From: a bacterium UBP2_UBA2255
GTDB lineage: Bacteria; Edwardsbacteria; AC1; EtOH8
Assembly: GCA_002347565.1 (NCBI GenBank)
Contig: DDXR01000075.1
Span: 6,270-70,269 of the forward strand
Direction: 5' to 3'
DNA: 64,000 bases
Under the pieces are notes generated by a model, which was not told where the DNA came from, searched no databases, and saw only the letters and a program-made list of their open reading frames with translations. Position numbers and translations under genes: made by a program. Shown here piece after piece: positions 16,597-24,726 of the stretch (the first letter of the stretch is position 1; each line of letters begins with the position of its first letter).

Positions 16597-17190
16597 ATGG
16601 CACTTATCAACCGCGCCTCGCACGAGATCGGCTGCAAGATCGTCTACTACGGCCCGGGACTGGGGGGCAAGACGACGAACCTGAAGCAGATCTACCAGAA
16701 GGTCTCGCCCGACGCCAAGGGCCAGTTGATCTCGCTGGCCACCGAGATGGACCGCACGCTGTTCTTCGATTTCATGCCGCTGGACCTGGGATCGATCCAG
16801 GGGTACAGGACCAAGTTCCACCTCTACACCGTGCCGGGGCAGGTCTTCTACAACGCCTCCCGCAAGCTGGTGCTGAGGGGCGTCGACGGCGTGGTGTTTG
16901 TGGCCGATTCTCAGGAGGAACGGCAGGCCGACACCTCGGACAGTTTCCGAAACTTGGGCGAGAACCTGGCCGAGATGGGGCTGACCATCCACTCCGTGCC
17001 GGTGATTCTTCAGTACAACAAGCGCGACCTGCCAAACATCGTGCCCATGGAAGCGCTGCAAGCGTCCCTCAACCCGGACAACCGGTTTCAATGTTTCGAG
17101 GCCGTGGCCAGCTCTGGCATCGGCGTGTTCGAGACCCTCAAGGCGCTGGCCGTGCAGGTGCTGGCCAACGTGGGGAAAAAGCTGGCATGA
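16597..17190 (+). CDS. mglA: MglA-type small Ras-like GTPase
   Basis: Cytosolic GTPase that sets cell polarity for motility in myxobacteria and has homologues in many phyla. The 197 residues show the P-loop GPGLGGKT (19-26), the switch-II TVPGQ motif (about 79-83) and the guanine-specificity motif NKRDLP. The family trait Thr-Val-Pro-Gly-Gln replaces the DxxGQ of Ras. No mglB/roadblock gene is adjacent, although MglB is the usual activating partner. A hairpin terminator follows directly. Confidence 0.92.
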   Translation: MALINRASHEIGCKIVYYGPGLGGKTTNLKQIYQKVSPDAKGQLISLATEMDRTLFFDFMPLDLGSIQGYRTKFHLYTVPGQVFYNASRKLVLRGVDGVVFVADSQEERQADTSDSFRNLGENLAEMGLTIHSVPVILQYNKRDLPNIVPMEALQASLNPDNRFQCFEAVASSGIGVFETLKALAVQVLANVGKKLA

Positions 17191-17208
17191 ATCACCGGCC
17201 CGAATCCC

Positions 17209-17238
17209 CGACCGAGGTTTCACAGCCTCGGTCGTTTT
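17209..17238 (+). terminator. Intrinsic terminator after mglA
   Basis: Stem CGACCGAGG (17209-17217) with CCTCGGTCG (17226-17234), 8-nt loop, then TTTT (17235-17238). It ends 8 nt before the recG ATG. Confidence 0.75.
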
Positions 17239-17245
17239 GCATCTC

Positions 17246-19327
17246 ATGACCGGTACCGCCGACATCCAGTACCTCAAGGGCGTGGGACCCAAACGGGCGG
17301 CGCTGCTGCGCGGCATGGGAATCGCCAGTCTGGCCGACCTGCTGTACACTCCGCCCCGCCGCTACATCGACCGCAGCCTGATCAAGCCGGCGGGTCGGCT
17401 GCGGCCGGGAGAGTCGGTCACCGTGTTCGGCAGCGTGGCCGACAAGGGCGTGGTGCGCGCCCGGCGCGGCTTCTCCATCTTCAACCTGCTGGTGAGCGAT
17501 GACAGCGGCTACCTGCTGTGCAAGTGGTTCAACCAGCCATACCTGTCGGAGCGTTTCGCCATCGGCCAGAAGCTGGTCGTCAGCGGGATGGTGAAGTACG
17601 ACCGCGGCCCGTCGCTGGTCAATCCCGAGTACGAGCTGATCGACGCCGAGGACGAGGAGCTGATCCACACCGGCCGGATCGTGCCGCTCCACGCGGTGAC
17701 CGCCGGCCTGACCACCCGGCAGTACCGGGTGATACTGCGGTGCGCCCTCGACCAGTACCTGGCGTCGCTGCCGGAATCGCTCCCGGCCGGCGTGCGCTCC
17801 CGCCACCGGCTGCTGCCGCTGGCCGAGGCGCTATCCCTGGTCCATTTCCCCGAATCGCTGGAGCAGGCGGCCCGGGCCCGGCGGCGGCTGGCGTTCGAGG
17901 AGCTGTTCTACCTCCAAGTGCTGATCGCGCTGCAGCGACGGGGCGCCCAGCGCTCCGGCACCGCCCTCCCCCTGGCCGACCGGGCATGGCGGGCCCGCTT
18001 CGACGGCCTGCTGCGGTTCGAGCTGACCGCGGCCCAGCGCCGCGTGATCGGCGAGATCTCGGCCGACCTGGCGGCGGACCGGCCGATGCACCGGCTGCTG
18101 CAGGGCGACGTGGGATCGGGCAAGACCGTGGTGGCCCTGGCCGCGATCCTCCAGGCAGTGGGGTCCGGCGGCCAGGCGGCGCTGATGGCGCCCACCGAGC
18201 TGCTGGCGGAACAGCATTTCGCCTCCCTGGCCCCCTGGTTCGACGAGCTGGGGGTGCCGGCGGCGCTGCTGACCGGCTCGCTGGGCGCCAGGGACCGGGC
18301 AGCGCTGCACCAGCGGATCGCCGACGGCCGGATATCGGTGTGCGTCGGCACCCACGCCGTCATCCAGGAGGGCGTGCGGTTCAGCGACCTGTCGCTGGCG
18401 GTGATCGATGAGCAGCACCGGTTCGGAGTGCGCCAGCGAGCTGCGCTGCGGGACCAGCGGACGGGCGGCCCCACCGGCCGGCAGCCGCACGTGCTGGTTA
18501 TGACCGCCACGCCGATCCCCCGGACCCTGGCGCTGACACTGTACGGCGACCTCGACGTCTCGGTTATCGACGAGCTGCCGCCCGGCCGGGTGCCGGTCGT
18601 CACCCGGTGGACGGCAGAGGGGAACCGCGACAAGGTCTACAGTTTCCTGGCCGGGCAGATCACGGCCGGCCGCCAGGCGTACGTGGTGTACCCGGTGATC
18701 GAGAAATCGGAGAAGACCGACCTCAAGGCCGCGGTTACCATGCACCGACATCTGTCCAATGATGTGTTCCCGACCCGGCGCGTGGCGCTGGTGCATGGGC
18801 GTTTGAAGCGAGCCGAGCGGGACGCGGTGATGGCCAAGTTCAAACAGGGTGCGATCGACATCCTGGTCGCCACCACGGTGATCGAGGTCGGGATCGACAT
18901 CCCCAACGCCACGGTGATGCTGGTGGAACAGGCCGAACGGTATGGTTTGTCCCAATTGCACCAGTTACGAGGCAGGGTTGGCCGCAGCAGTGACAAGTCC
19001 TATTGTATTCTCTTGCCCGGCAAAATGTTATCCGATATTGCAAAAGCCCGTCTTGAGATAATGCAACAAACGATAGACGGCTTTAAGATCGCCGAGAAAG
19101 ACCTTGAATTGCGGGGACCTGGGGATTTCTGGTCGACGCGCCAGCATGGGCTCCCGGCTCTTCGCATCGCCAACATCATGACCGACGGCCAGCTGGTCGC
19201 CGTGACCCGTCAGGAAGTCCGGTCGATCTTCTCGGACCAGGGTGTTGCCGATCCCGCGCAGGAAGAATTGAAGCAGAACCTCGAACGGTTCTTCCCCGAT
19301 GCCGGACAGTACTTGGCCACCGGATAG
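17246..19327 (+). CDS. recG: ATP-dependent DNA helicase RecG
   Basis: Branch-migrating helicase that remodels stalled forks and Holliday junctions. The 693 residues carry the N-terminal wedge domain (about 1-150, starting with the helix-hairpin YLKGVGPKRAALL), Walker A GDVGSGKT, the RecG-specific DEQHRFGV box, TATPIPRTL, and the C-terminal helicase half with ATTVIEVGIDIPNA and QLRGRVGR. The ATG at 17246 fits the family start; a TTG at 17237 is also in frame. The mglA terminator occupies the place where a ribosome-binding site would be expected. Confidence 0.96.
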   Translation: MTGTADIQYLKGVGPKRAALLRGMGIASLADLLYTPPRRYIDRSLIKPAGRLRPGESVTVFGSVADKGVVRARRGFSIFNLLVSDDSGYLLCKWFNQPYLSERFAIGQKLVVSGMVKYDRGPSLVNPEYELIDAEDEELIHTGRIVPLHAVTAGLTTRQYRVILRCALDQYLASLPESLPAGVRSRHRLLPLAEALSLVHFPESLEQAARARRRLAFEELFYLQVLIALQRRGAQRSGTALPLADRAWRARFDGLLRFELTAAQRRVIGEISADLAADRPMHRLLQGDVGSGKTVVALAAILQAVGSGGQAALMAPTELLAEQHFASLAPWFDELGVPAALLTGSLGARDRAALHQRIADGRISVCVGTHAVIQEGVRFSDLSLAVIDEQHRFGVRQRAALRDQRTGGPTGRQPHVLVMTATPIPRTLALTLYGDLDVSVIDELPPGRVPVVTRWTAEGNRDKVYSFLAGQITAGRQAYVVYPVIEKSEKTDLKAAVTMHRHLSNDVFPTRRVALVHGRLKRAERDAVMAKFKQGAIDILVATTVIEVGIDIPNATVMLVEQAERYGLSQLHQLRGRVGRSSDKSYCILLPGKMLSDIAKARLEIMQQTIDGFKIAEKDLELRGPGDFWSTRQHGLPALRIANIMTDGQLVAVTRQEVRSIFSDQGVADPAQEELKQNLERFFPDAGQYLATG

Positions 19328-19339
19328 GGTACACCGGAC

Positions 19340-19380
19340 AATGTAAAAGCGCCCCCACGCTGTGGGGGCGCTTTTACATT
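19340..19380. terminator. Bidirectional terminator between recG and the barrel gene
   Basis: Perfect 19-bp inverted repeat (19340-19358 with 19362-19380), GCT loop. A-rich and T-rich flanks inside the stem (GTAAAAGCG / CGCTTTTAC) let it serve the two converging genes. Confidence 0.88.
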
Positions 19381-19396
19381 CCGAGGTTTTTTACGA

Positions 19397-20038
19397 TCAG
19401 AACCCGCTGAGCTCGATCCCTGCGCCGATGATCAGTCCGGACATCTTGAGATCGGTGAAGACGTCGTTCCCGGCGCTGCGCGAGCAGGTGTTCCCGTTAT
19501 AGGAAACGCCAGCGGTCAGCGCGCTGCGGTATCCCAGGCCCAGCCGGGCGCCGGCGCCCAGCCGCCACCCGAAACCGCTGTACCAGCCGCTCTCCGGCCG
19601 GCTGGCCGCAGGTATGCTGTAGAGGCTTTCGTTATAGCTATAGGAGACATTTGCCAGGCCGTAGCCCACCCGGCCTTCAAGGTACGGCTTGATCAGCATC
19701 CCCATCGGCATGGTGACGACCACCCCGGCCGTGACCGGAATGTATTTCACTGAGTGTTTGTATGCCACTTGGCGGTTCTGGATGTTAACGATGGCCGATG
19801 TATCAACGTCCACCGGCGTGCTGGTCTCCTGGGTGTAGGTCTTGTTCATGAAATCGAGCTGGACGTTGGCCATCACCATGTCGTCCACCCGTTTGCCGGC
19901 GCCCAGGGAAAGCAGCAGTCCGCCGCCGCCGGACACGGCCGATGGCTTGAAATAGGCCGCCCCGGCGTTGAGCGCCAATGCCAGCGCCGGTCCGGCCGCG
20001 ACCGCGGCCGCCAGCGCGACCAGAACAATCTTTTTCAT
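19397..20038 (-). CDS. Small outer-membrane beta-barrel protein
   Basis: A 213-residue exported protein with a clear signal peptide (MKKIVLVALAAAVAAGPALA). Gly- and aromatic-rich alternating strands follow (YLEGRVGYGLANVSYSYN, GWRLGAGARLGLGYR), and the protein ends in an aromatic residue. This is the OMP_b-brl / OmpW-like layout, about eight strands. Function unknown. It follows the ferredoxin gene by 12 nt on the same strand, so it may be carried on that transcript, though the products are unrelated. Confidence 0.75.
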   Translation of the reverse strand: MKKIVLVALAAAVAAGPALALALNAGAAYFKPSAVSGGGGLLLSLGAGKRVDDMVMANVQLDFMNKTYTQETSTPVDVDTSAIVNIQNRQVAYKHSVKYIPVTAGVVVTMPMGMLIKPYLEGRVGYGLANVSYSYNESLYSIPAASRPESGWYSGFGWRLGAGARLGLGYRSALTAGVSYNGNTCSRSAGNDVFTDLKMSGLIIGAGIELSGF

Positions 20039-20050
20039 CTCGATTCCGTA

Positions 20051-20236
20051 TTACTTGAGGGTGATGCAGCTTACCGGGCAGGCGTCGACGCAGGCCCCGC
20101 ACTCGGTGCAGGCGTCGGGCTTGGCCACCTTGGCCTTGTCGCCGTCCATGTCCAGCACGTTGACCGGGCAGGCCGAAACGCAGGCGCCGCAGCCGATGCA
20201 GGCGTCGAGGTCGATCGAGAGCTGTTTCTTGGCCAT
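20051..20236 (-). CDS. 2[4Fe-4S] ferredoxin
   Basis: Small electron carrier of anaerobic metabolism. The 61 residues contain two complete cluster motifs: Cys13, 16, 19, 23 (CIGCGACVSACP) and Cys43, 46, 49, 53 (CTECGACVDACP). Length and spacing are those of clostridial-type ferredoxins. It is 22 nt after the half-ferritin gene on the same strand, so the two are probably co-transcribed. Its presence points to anaerobic or low-redox physiology. Confidence 0.95.
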   Translation of the reverse strand: MAKKQLSIDLDACIGCGACVSACPVNVLDMDGDKAKVAKPDACTECGACVDACPVSCITLK

Positions 20237-20258
20237 CCTTCTTGTCTCCTTGCGTGGT

Positions 20259-20492
20259 CTATTTGTTCTTTTTCTGCAGCCGGGCGATGTCCTTCAGCAC
20301 GGCTTGTTTCTTGGCGTTCAGCAGCCGCTCGTGGCCGATCTCCTCATGGACAAGTGTCTTGAACAGTTTCTTGATGTCATACTCGTAGGCGTAGGTGGCC
20401 TCGCGCAGGTAGCGCTCCTGGGCCTCGCGCTCCTTGCTGATGGCCATGTCCAGCGCCCTGACCAGCTGTTTCGCCAGCTTCAGGTCTTCCAT
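20259..20492 (-). CDS. Half-size ferritin-like (rubrerythrin-related) protein
   Basis: A 77-residue, two-helix protein. Helix 1 carries AISKEREAQERYL (Glu21, Tyr28) and helix 2 HEEIGHERLL (Glu51, His54), the ExxH iron-binding pattern of rubrerythrins, but only one copy of each. A full four-helix di-iron site would need a dimer. No rubredoxin domain is present. AGGAGAA upstream sets the ATG at 20492. Neighbour of a ferredoxin, which could supply electrons. A peroxide-reducing or iron-storage role is inference. Confidence 0.75.
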   Translation of the reverse strand: MEDLKLAKQLVRALDMAISKEREAQERYLREATYAYEYDIKKLFKTLVHEEIGHERLLNAKKQAVLKDIARLQKKNK

Positions 20493-20546
20493 GCGGTTCT
20501 CCTCGGTTGTCGTATCGTTGCGTTTGCCTCCGGTCGCAATGCCTAT

Positions 20547-20575
20547 ATGATACCACACAATTTGACGTTTGACAA
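20547..20575 (-). promoter_or_regulatory. Promoter of the half-ferritin/ferredoxin operon
   Basis: Minus-strand TTGTCA (20570-20575), 17-nt spacer, TATCAT (20547-20552); leader about 48 nt. Confidence 0.65.
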
Positions 20576-20606
20576 GGGGCTTGCGCCCGTAAACGGACGG
20601 ATCCGG

Positions 20607-22196
20607 TCACCGCACCACTGTCAACCGTCCCGAGCTGGCACCGCCCTCCGTCACCAGCCGCCACGTATAGACGCCGCTGGCCAGTCTGGTCCCCGACCGG
20701 TCCCTTGCCTCCCACCTGATGGCGCGATCACCCGGGCCGGCAGGGCCGCTGCAAATGGTTGCGACCCGCTGCCCCGCCGCATTGTAGATTGACAGGTCCG
20801 CGTGCTGCGGCCGGTCGAGCGTCAGGCGGAACACGGTCCCCCGCGCCCCGGCCGGATTGGGCGCGGCCCGGCATGCTGGGGAAACCGCGCCGCCAGTCCG
20901 GACCATCACCGGCTCCGACCACTCGGCAGAGCCATCGAGCGCGATCCGGCCAAGGCGGTAGCTGCAGGTTGCGCCCCGGGGGGCCGCGCGATCAGCATGC
21001 GTGTATGTGGCACCATCGCTCCGCGAGGCCGCGGCCGGCAGGCGCATGATCTCGCGATAGCCCCCGCCGTTGTCGCCGCGCTCGACTATCCAGTGGTAGC
21101 AGTCCTGTTCAGTCGCGCTGCGCCACCGCAGGTCGACCGCCAGCCCGTTCCAATGCGCGGCGAACTCGACCGCGGCCACGCCGGTCGTCCCCAGCGGGAA
21201 TCGCTCGAACAGGATGTCGTTGTCGTTATTGTAGTCGTTGGCGCGGGTCCAGGAGCGGTACAGGCCGCCGGCGTGCACGAACAGGCAGGGCTGGGTGTTA
21301 TGCAGCAGGCCGCCGTCGAAGGTCAGCTGCTGCTCGGCCTGCCACGAGAGCCCGTCGGCCGAGCGCCGCCGGCAGAGGTTGTAGGCATCGTAGGGCGCGC
21401 TCTGGTACTTCGCATAATAGACCACATAGCCGCTGTCCGGCACCTGCAGGCACCAGGCGTCGTGCGAGTTCTGGTTGGTGGTCAGCCGCACCGAGTCGGT
21501 CCAGGCCGTCAGGTTCGCCGATTGCCGGACGAAGACGTCGATCTGCGTGGTGCTGCCGCCGCTCTGCCGCTGGAAGGCGGCCAGGTACGTGCCGTCCGTG
21601 TGCCGCATGATGCGCGGCCGGTAGGCGCGGGCGTTGACCAGCCGGCGAGCGGTGTCCCAGCTTCCGCCCTTGGGCTTTGATGCAACATATGCTCCCGCGC
21701 CATTTGTTGCGCTTTTCCCCATCCTGTAGATCATAACGATTGTACTATCTGTCGTCGTGATCACCGTCGGGTCATAGCACCACAGCGAATCTGCCCAGCC
21801 CAACGGCACCTGGCCCTCGGCCATCCAAGAGGCACCATCTACCGAGTACGCAGTGTGTATGCGGTAGGTGCCGGACTCGTTCGACCCGTACCACAGCCGG
21901 ATGGTATCGCCCGGCAGCTGCAACAAGCCGATCGTAGCCTGGTCGGCCGTGCCGCCCACCGCCAGCGCCGGCGCGCTCCAGGTGGCTCCGTCGTCGGCCG
22001 AGAACGAAACGTAGATGTCGGTGGCACTCCATGATCCGTAGGGGTTGCGGCCGATGGCCGCCATCAGGCGCCCGTCGGATAATCTGATGATCCGGCTCTC
22101 GGTGTCGTTGGTGGTGCCGCCGGCGATGGTGACCGGGTCGGCGCCGGCCGTCCCGGCGGCAAGCAGCGCCAGCAGGCAGAAGATTCTGACGGTCAT
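20607..22196 (-). CDS. Sialidase-like beta-propeller protein with a type IX secretion C-terminal domain
   Basis: A 529-residue secreted protein. The signal peptide (about 1-19, ending GTAGA) comes after ATG 22196; upstream in-frame ATGs lie in the preceding gene. BNR-like propeller repeats occupy about 20-350 (SADDGATWSAP, SVDGASWMAEG, SADGLSWQAEQQL, i.e. S-x-D-x-G-x-x-W). A fibronectin-like domain (about 355-440) and a T9SS sorting domain at the end (AAPNPAGARG, LSIYNAAGQRVATI, LASGVYTWRL) complete it. The exo-sialidase catalytic set is not obvious, so I call the fold rather than the activity. It starts 4 nt after the aminotransferase stop. Confidence 0.8.
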   Translation of the reverse strand: MTVRIFCLLALLAAGTAGADPVTIAGGTTNDTESRIIRLSDGRLMAAIGRNPYGSWSATDIYVSFSADDGATWSAPALAVGGTADQATIGLLQLPGDTIRLWYGSNESGTYRIHTAYSVDGASWMAEGQVPLGWADSLWCYDPTVITTTDSTIVMIYRMGKSATNGAGAYVASKPKGGSWDTARRLVNARAYRPRIMRHTDGTYLAAFQRQSGGSTTQIDVFVRQSANLTAWTDSVRLTTNQNSHDAWCLQVPDSGYVVYYAKYQSAPYDAYNLCRRRSADGLSWQAEQQLTFDGGLLHNTQPCLFVHAGGLYRSWTRANDYNNDNDILFERFPLGTTGVAAVEFAAHWNGLAVDLRWRSATEQDCYHWIVERGDNGGGYREIMRLPAAASRSDGATYTHADRAAPRGATCSYRLGRIALDGSAEWSEPVMVRTGGAVSPACRAAPNPAGARGTVFRLTLDRPQHADLSIYNAAGQRVATICSGPAGPGDRAIRWEARDRSGTRLASGVYTWRLVTEGGASSGRLTVVR

Positions 22197-22200
22197 AATC

Positions 22201-23325
22201 CTACATCCTCTTGAAGTCGAAAAGCGCCTCGGCCAGACGTCCAATCGCGCGGCGGGCCAGCTCCGGCCGGTTGCCGAACCCGATGCGGACCCGGGCGGGA
22301 TCGCCGAAGTGCTTGCCCGGCACGACGTAAATGCCGTGCTTCGTTGCCAGCGACCGCACCAACCGATCCGTGTCCCGCAGGCCCGCGATCGCGGGAAACC
22401 AGATGCATCCCCGGTCAGGGACGTTCCCCTCGATCAGCCCATCGGCGATCAGCGGGTCCATGGCCTGGCACAGCGCCGTGCGGTTCTGCTGCACGATCCC
22501 CAGCGACCGGTCGAGATACTCGTCGAGGTGCGCGAACACGACCGCCGACAGCGACTCCAGGTAGCGCGAGCCGTTGCCGTCGGACAGCACGAACCATGGC
22601 CAGATCCTTTTAACGGTCGGCGCGTCGGCCATGATCCATCCGCATTCCAGGTGGCTCAAGCCGTAGACCTTGGAGAGGCTGCCGGTCGAAATGTAGATCG
22701 GGTCGACCGTACTGGCCGGCACGTGCTTCCCCGGCGCGAAATCGCGGAACACCTCGTCCATCAGGATCCGCGTCCGCTTGTTCCTCCGGCGCACGGCCGC
22801 GGCGATGTCCTTCAGCTCCCGCCGGTCCAGATACGCTCCGCTGGGGTTGTGCAGGTTGGTCAGCACCACCAGGCTGGTCTTGCGGTCGACCAGGCGCGCC
22901 AGCTCGTCGGGATCGACCCCGTAGCGCGGCGGCCGCCGCTTCAACCACTTGATGCGGGCGCCGATCCGCTCCGCGGTCTGCCACATCGGCTGGTAAGCCG
23001 GGGTCTCGCAGACCACCGTGTCGCCCCTGTTGGCATGGGAGATGATCGCCAGGTAGGTGGCGTTGGTGCAGCCGTTGGTCAGCAGGATGTTTCCCGGCTT
23101 GACGCCGTAGCGCGCCGCGATGCGCTCCAGCAGCACCGGGTGCCCCCAGTCGTTGTTGTACGCCTGCAGCCGGCGCAGTTCCTCCCAGTTCTCACGGACA
23201 TGCCGTTCCAACAGGTCCAACGGCTCGTACACGTTGCTGGACATCAGCAGATGGGCGTCCTGCCGGCCCTGCAGTCGGACATCCAGGTCCTTGAACCAAG
23301 TCAGGTAATCGGTAGTCCTCATCAT
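22201..23325 (-). CDS. PLP-dependent class I/II aminotransferase
   Basis: About 374 residues. Fold-type I features are clear: TNGCTNATYLAI in the cofactor-binding region, TNLHNPSG (the conserved Asn-Pro pair), MDEVFRDF and the Schiff-base lysine in STGSLSKVYGLSHLECGW. The C-terminal arginine lies in VRIGFGNRPEL. It resembles the aspartate/MalY-like aminotransferases without a clear substrate. The ATG at 23325 or 23322 is likely (AAGAGG upstream); the longer open frame to 23418 merely translates a palindromic repeat. It is followed 4 nt later by the sialidase-like gene, an odd pairing. Confidence 0.85.
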   Translation of the reverse strand: MMRTTDYLTWFKDLDVRLQGRQDAHLLMSSNVYEPLDLLERHVRENWEELRRLQAYNNDWGHPVLLERIAARYGVKPGNILLTNGCTNATYLAIISHANRGDTVVCETPAYQPMWQTAERIGARIKWLKRRPPRYGVDPDELARLVDRKTSLVVLTNLHNPSGAYLDRRELKDIAAAVRRRNKRTRILMDEVFRDFAPGKHVPASTVDPIYISTGSLSKVYGLSHLECGWIMADAPTVKRIWPWFVLSDGNGSRYLESLSAVVFAHLDEYLDRSLGIVQQNRTALCQAMDPLIADGLIEGNVPDRGCIWFPAIAGLRDTDRLVRSLATKHGIYVVPGKHFGDPARVRIGFGNRPELARRAIGRLAEALFDFKRM

Positions 23326-23391
23326 CCTCTTGGCGTCAGTGCCTCGCATCGTCGTGCGGGGCGAACTCCGGCAGGGATCCATGTTCCCTGG

Positions 23392-23411
23392 ATTCCCGCT
23401 TTCGCGGGAAT
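23392..23411. repeat. REP-like palindrome ATTCCCGC-TTTC-GCGGGAAT
   Basis: Perfect 8-bp inverted repeat with a 4-nt loop. This is the core of a repeat that occurs between genes in many bacterial genomes and whose translation gives the familiar 'SRESGNP' artefact. Only one copy is present in this window. Confidence 0.7.
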
Positions 23412-23428
23412 GACACAACCGATTGGCT

Positions 23429-23453
23429 CTCTGCGCCTCCGTACCTCTGTGGC
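23429..23453. repeat. Dispersed intergenic repeat, family B, copy 1
   Basis: Sequence of the form CTCTGCGCCTCCGTACC followed by TCTGTGGC. It matches the element at 50697-50721 at 21 of 25 positions. It ends at the stop codon of the zinc-ribbon gene. Confidence 0.55.
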
Positions 23454-24106
23454 TAAGAGTTTCCTGCCTTCTCCCCGCACTCCGGGCAGAACTTGGCGCC
23501 GGCCTCCAGCTTGGCCCCGCACTTGCCGCACTTCAGGTCGGAGCCGATCGCCCCGCCGCACTCGGGGCAGAACTTGCAGGGCTTGGCCAGCGGCTTTTCG
23601 CACTGGGGGCAGGTGGCCCGGATGCCCTTGCGCCAGTTGTCCTCGCCAAGCTTCTTGTCCTCCTCGGCCATCTTGGCGTGGGCCCACACCTCCTCCACCG
23701 ACCTGCTGGCCTGGGCCGCTGCCATCTCCACGCCCAGGTCCGGCGCGCACTGCTTGCAGAGTCCCTTCTTGCCGTTCCAGCAGGCCTTGCGGCACACCCA
23801 GGTGCTGCAGCGCGGGCACTGGATGAAGTCCGGCTTCATCTCGGTGATGGCCTCGCGAAACGCGCCGTCGTGCGCCTTCTCCCAGGCCGCCGACTTCACC
23901 TGGTGGCCGACGCTCGACGCGCGGCCCAGCGCCCCGCCGAAGATGTTGCTGGCGATGTCCAGGATCCCGGCAGCCTTGCCCAGCATGAACTCCTTGAAGG
24001 TGCTGCGGTAGCCGGTGCCGCAGCGCTCGCAGACGAACTCGAACTGGAACCCGCTGTCGGTGGACAGGTCGTTGTTGTTCTTGGTGAACTCGAACTTCTC
24101 GCTCAT
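23453..24106 (-). CDS. Multi-zinc-ribbon protein
   Basis: A 217-residue soluble protein with five or so CxxC pairs: CERCG near the N-terminus, CPRCSTWVCRKAC in the middle (with a following CKQC), and at the C-terminus CPQC, FCPECGGAIG, CGKCG and FCPECGEKAG. The two tandem C-terminal ribbons closely resemble those of the SPFH protein at 4388-5410. The region CGTGYRSTFKEFMLG is seen in proteins that accompany such SPFH genes. Function unknown; a partner or regulator of the SPFH scaffold is inference. Last gene of a minus-strand run after an aminotransferase and a 188-residue protein. Confidence 0.75.
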   Translation of the reverse strand: MSEKFEFTKNNNDLSTDSGFQFEFVCERCGTGYRSTFKEFMLGKAAGILDIASNIFGGALGRASSVGHQVKSAAWEKAHDGAFREAITEMKPDFIQCPRCSTWVCRKACWNGKKGLCKQCAPDLGVEMAAAQASRSVEEVWAHAKMAEEDKKLGEDNWRKGIRATCPQCEKPLAKPCKFCPECGGAIGSDLKCGKCGAKLEAGAKFCPECGEKAGNS

Positions 24107-24136
24107 CGCCCAATGCCTCTTCGCTTCGGTTCTGTT

Positions 24137-24703
24137 TCAGTCCCAGGTGCAGCGCCATTTCCAGGCGGCGGGGTCGGACTCGTCGAGCCGGACGGCGACT
24201 TTCCTGGCGCCGGTCAGCTCGCCCAGCCCCATCAGGTAGCCGGAGAGCACCTGCCGCATGTCGGCGGGCAGCTCAGGGAAGGCGGCCACGGTGAACGTCA
24301 GCTCGTTCCTCCCCGGGCCGTCGCTGGCCGACGCGTCGCCCGTGTCGTGGTAGGTGCGCCACAGCCGCGAGGCCTGGGACATGATGAACGGGATCGTGGC
24401 CAGCTTCAGCAGCATGCTGTAGACCCCGGTCATGTTGGCCTTGGCCATGCCCCGGCCCACCTCGATCAGGGGTGACGGCGATCCCGCGAACGCGACATCG
24501 CCCCCGGCCTTGAATATCCTGGTCGCGGTCGCCTCGGGCACCCAGCTGATCGGCATGGCGGTGCGGTAAGCCCGGTAGTCGTCGGGCGCGAGCGCTTGTG
24601 CCATGGCCTGGTCGGCCGCGGGCCCCTTGGCCGCGACAGTCTCGCGCAGCCAAGCGATGCCGGTCCCCTTGGTCCTGGGGATCGTGCTGTCGGCGGTTCC
24701 CAT
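24137..24703 (-). CDS. Uncharacterised protein, possibly DUF2378-like
   Basis: A 188-residue soluble protein. ATG 24703 is chosen because AAGGAGG lies 8 nt upstream; an ATG at 24730 overlaps the preceding stop but lacks such a site. The pattern of an N-terminal W-L-R-E segment, LAPDDYRAYRTAMPISWVP, a Gly-rich middle (GRGMAKANMTGVYSMLLKLATIPFI) and SRLWRTYHDTGDA resembles the roughly 180-residue DUF2378 family of myxobacteria, but the match is weak. Sits between an aminotransferase and the zinc-ribbon gene. Confidence 0.5.
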   Translation of the reverse strand: MGTADSTIPRTKGTGIAWLRETVAAKGPAADQAMAQALAPDDYRAYRTAMPISWVPEATATRIFKAGGDVAFAGSPSPLIEVGRGMAKANMTGVYSMLLKLATIPFIMSQASRLWRTYHDTGDASASDGPGRNELTFTVAAFPELPADMRQVLSGYLMGLGELTGARKVAVRLDESDPAAWKWRCTWD

Positions 24704-24726
24704 CGTGGCGCCTCCTTGTGTTGCGG

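Noticed and set aside
23326..23418. N-terminal extension of the aminotransferase containing SRESGNP
   Set aside because: Translation of a REP-like palindrome, a well-known annotation artefact.
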